Shown here piece after piece: positions 14,095-14,355 of a stretch of 14,355 nucleotides of DNA. The translations under genes and the position numbers were made by a program. This DNA comes from an uncultured bacterium (GTDB taxonomy: Bacteria; Bacteroidota; Bacteroidia; Chitinophagales; Chitinophagaceae). The number at the start of each line of letters is the position of its first letter. Position 1 is the stretch's first letter. A model generated the notes under the pieces. That model had not been told where the DNA came from and did not search any database. It worked only from the letters and a program-made list of their open reading frames with translations. Location of the stretch: contig CAJBPC010000694.1 in the NCBI GenBank assembly GCA_903957405.1, positions 1 to 14,355 on the forward strand. Reading direction: 5' to 3'.

Positions 14095-14355
14095 ATGAAT
14101 GCGTATGCCGCACATGGCCCTTCCTCTCCAATTGTCCCTTTCAGCATCGACCGACGCGACCCGGGTGCACATGAAGTGAAGATCGATATCCTGTATTGCG
14201 GGGTGTGTCACTCAGACATTCACACGGCCCGCAATGAATGGGGCAACACCACATTCCCCGTCGTGCCGGGGCATGAGATCGTCGGCCGGGTGATCAGCAC
14301 CGGCAGCGATGTGAGCCGGTATGCGATCGGAGACATGGTCGGCATCGGTTGTTTC
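14095..14355 (+). CDS. Zinc-dependent alcohol dehydrogenase, N-terminal part (YahK/CAD type)
   Basis: The first 87 residues of a medium-chain dehydrogenase cut by the window end. ILYCGVCHSDIHTARNEWG (32-50) and FPVVPGHEIVGRV (54-66) are the catalytic-zinc region of the cinnamyl alcohol dehydrogenase/YahK subgroup: C38, H60 and E61 are the expected ligands. The structural zinc loop and the Rossmann domain lie beyond the edge. Members reduce aldehydes with NADPH. The ATG at 14095 begins the usual short N-terminal strand. An upstream palindrome and -7 element suggest independent transcription. Confidence 0.92.
   Translation, partial: MNAYAAHGPSSPIVPFSIDRRDPGAHEVKIDILYCGVCHSDIHTARNEWGNTTFPVVPGHEIVGRVISTGSDVSRYAIGDMVGIGCF

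Overview
The window reads as chromosomal DNA of a Bacteroidota bacterium, probably of the Chitinophagales/Chitinophagaceae type. This is inferred from four things: starts lack Shine-Dalgarno sites, several putative promoters fit the Bacteroidota -33 TTG / -7 TAnnTTTG pattern, the protein families are typical of the phylum, and the genes are GC-moderate with AT-rich leaders. I see no rRNA, tRNA, CRISPR array, insertion sequence or phage gene. Most of the window is metabolic and housekeeping content.

Layout. (1) 1-2108, plus strand: the C-terminal end of an unidentified protein, a Gfo/Idh/MocA NAD(P)-dependent oxidoreductase, and a secreted DUF1080/3-keto-disaccharide hydrolase-type protein. 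The last two suggest a sugar oxidation and cleavage module. (2) 2365-4000, minus strand: an ABC-2 type permease followed 10 nt later by a membrane-anchored SRPBCC protein, with a good promoter at 4018-4047. (3) 4096-6614, plus strand: folK (HPPK), a deoxynucleoside kinase and an MFS exporter. (4) 6733-7209, minus: a YkgJ-type cysteine-cluster protein, divergent from (5) gcvP at 7428-10313 (single-chain glycine dehydrogenase), which ends in a strong bidirectional terminator at 10327-10380. (6) 10381-10758: a gene-free stretch holding two copies of a 32/33-nt direct repeat. (7) 10759-12738, minus: a Crp/Fnr-family regulator, a fatty acid hydroxylase/sterol desaturase-family membrane protein, and an 84-residue small protein with its own terminator. 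(8) 12834-13907, plus: a saccharopine dehydrogenase/trans-acting enoyl reductase-like protein. (9) 14095-14355, plus: the 5' end of a zinc alcohol dehydrogenase of the YahK/cinnamyl-alcohol type.

The most unusual signal is a 12-mer, AATAAATATAAA, that sits exactly 3 nt before the start codon (positions -15 to -4) in four unrelated genes on both strands, with 10 to 12 of 12 matches. It decides the start codon of three of them, contains the stop codon of the upstream gene in one case, and also occurs twice as an orphan inside the direct repeats at 10497-10595. It looks like a fixed-distance initiation element replacing Shine-Dalgarno, and its orphan duplication is unexplained. Other unexplained structures are a nested inverted repeat at 2173-2225, a palindrome just after the likely transcription start of the Crp/Fnr gene, and a palindrome upstream of the alcohol dehydrogenase.
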